64,000 bases of DNA from Bradyrhizobium sp. CCGE-LA001 (lineage in GTDB: Bacteria > Pseudomonadota > Alphaproteobacteria > Rhizobiales > Xanthobacteraceae). Shown here one piece after another: positions 63,096 through 64,000 of the stretch. The position numbers and the translations under genes are program-made. Positions within the stretch are counted from its first letter, which is position 1, and each line of letters starts with the position of its first letter. The DNA is taken from positions 2,473,501 through 2,537,500 of the forward strand of contig NZ_CP013949.1 in NCBI RefSeq assembly GCF_000296215.2, given 5' to 3'. The notes below the pieces were generated by a model. It was not told where the DNA came from and did not search any database. It was given only the letters and a program-made list of their open reading frames with translations.

Positions 63096-64000
63096 ATGTT
63101 GAGAAGCGCCATGATTGCAGCCGCGCTCGCGGCATCCATAGTCGGCGCGCATGCGCAGACGCCGGGCGTCACCGAATCCGAGATAAAGATTGGAGCGACG
63201 TTCCCTTTTAGCGGGCCCGCTTCGCCGCTCAGCAACACCGGCAAGGGGATGATCGCCTACGTCAATTCAATCAACGATCGCGGCGGCATCAACGGGCGGA
63301 AGATCAACCTCGTCACCTACGACGATGCCTACAGTCCTCCCAAGACGGTGGAGCAGACCAGGAAACTCATTGAGAGCGACGAGGTGGCGTTCCTGTTCGG
63401 CCCCCTGGGTACGCCCGGCATCAGCGCTACGATCAAGTACGTCAACGCGAGGAAGGTGCCGCATCTGTTCGTCGTGAGCGGAGTCACCAAATTCACGAAC
63501 TTCGCTGAATTCCCCATGACCACGACGGGATTGCCGAGCTACGACACCGAGGGACGAATCTACGCGAAATACATCACCCAGACCCGTCCGGACGCGAAGA
63601 TTGCCATCCTGTATCAGAACGACGATCTGGGTAAGGATTTCGTCAATGCATTCAGGGGCTACCTCAAGGCCGATTTCGACAGGAAAGTCGTCGCGTCGTC
63701 CTACGAAGTGACCGAGCCGACCATTGATTCCCACGTCGTTTCGCTGAAATCGTCCGGCGCGTCGGCGTTTTTGGTGGCCGGCACGCCCAAATTCGCAGCG
63801 CAGGCCATCAAGAAAGCCGATGAGATCGGTTGGAAGCCGCTGTTCCTGATCAACTTCGTTTCGAGCTCCGTGTCGTCGACCATCATCCCGGCGGGACCGG
63901 AAAAGGCCGTGGGCATCGTCGCCGCGACCATCACCAAGGATCCGAACGACAAGAAGTGGGCGGATGATTCGGGCATCAAGTGGTACCGCGACTTCTTTGC
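63096..64000 (+). CDS. ABC transporter substrate-binding protein (Liv type), partial
   Basis: The frame starts at ATG 63096 (AAGGGAG six bases ahead) and runs off the window with no stop, giving about 301 residues. The signal peptide is LRSAMIAAALAASIVGAHAQ; the mature protein begins TPGVTESEIKIGATFPFSGPAS, typical of Liv-type binding proteins. An in-frame ATG at 63090 is too close to the ribosome binding site. It lies 83 bases after the ligase, so acid uptake and activation are again side by side. Confidence 0.9.
   Translation, partial: MLRSAMIAAALAASIVGAHAQTPGVTESEIKIGATFPFSGPASPLSNTGKGMIAYVNSINDRGGINGRKINLVTYDDAYSPPKTVEQTRKLIESDEVAFLFGPLGTPGISATIKYVNARKVPHLFVVSGVTKFTNFAEFPMTTTGLPSYDTEGRIYAKYITQTRPDAKIAILYQNDDLGKDFVNAFRGYLKADFDRKVVASSYEVTEPTIDSHVVSLKSSGASAFLVAGTPKFAAQAIKKADEIGWKPLFLINFVSSSVSSTIIPAGPEKAVGIVAATITKDPNDKKWADDSGIKWYRDFF

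Overview
The window is high-GC alphaproteobacterial DNA. GC-rich codon use, dense CoA-ester catabolic gene sets, many Liv-type ABC transporter genes and numerous SDR, acyl-CoA dehydrogenase and TetR/HxlR genes fit a Bradyrhizobium-like member of the Hyphomicrobiales. The genus is inferred from style only, not from a marker gene.

Region 1 (about 1-11.7 kb) looks like a genomic or defence island. It opens with an intact tRNA-Gln(TTG), followed at once by a long tyrosine recombinase. Next come a convergent ietA-ietS pair (AAA+ ATPase plus subtilisin-like protease; plasmid stability and anti-phage family) and a compact minus-strand operon: GIY-YIG/DUF4357 protein, unknown 187-aa protein, Lon-like AAA+ ATPase, DUF2130 coiled-coil protein with a PD-(D/E)XK-like motif. 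A 54-aa small ORF with a good ribosome binding site lies upstream. The island ends at a 3' fragment of a tRNA-Lys(CTT), immediately followed by a 5'-truncated tannase-family gene that also has an internal stop. The four-gene operon is the best candidate for an undescribed (probably defence) system.

Region 2 (about 12.9-28.5 kb) is a catabolic unit for an unidentified aromatic or cyclic acid. A plus-strand operon encodes a Rieske dioxygenase (alpha and beta), an enoyl-CoA hydratase, an SDR, an HSL-type esterase, an acyl-CoA dehydrogenase and a SnoaL-enoyl-CoA hydratase fusion. Facing it is a minus-strand operon for an FAD oxidoreductase, LivF, LivG, an acyl-CoA ligase, LivH, LivM and a binding protein. 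A TetR gene stands divergent at the far end. Nearly identical 20-bp sites in front of both operons suggest that this TetR controls the whole unit.

Region 3 (about 28.8-38.2 kb) holds a broken AraC-family gene, a GcvA-like LysR gene and a minus-strand operon with a polar-amino-acid-type ABC transporter, a RuBisCO-like protein, a DUF1537-family sugar-acid kinase and an SDR. It resembles pathways for apionate-like branched sugar acids. A decayed recJ-like fragment follows.

Region 4 (about 38.3-64 kb) is a set of CoA-dependent degradation operons: a DsbA-type isomerase and CaiB/BaiF CoA-transferase; GST and SDR; a beta-oxidation-like operon of AMP-ligase, SDR, two acyl-CoA dehydrogenases, thiolase and nitronate monooxygenase; a flavin reductase; an MFS exporter; thiolase divergent from TetR; a molybdopterin oxidoreductase; SDR and enoyl-CoA hydratase; HxlR divergent from hydrolase, MDR reductase and SDR; and a second AMP-ligase with the start of an ABC binding protein. 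Three of these promoters carry the same 15-bp palindrome right after a TTGAC(A/G) -35 box, so they probably form one regulon. Four of the SDRs share an unusual C-terminal signature and lack the catalytic tyrosine.
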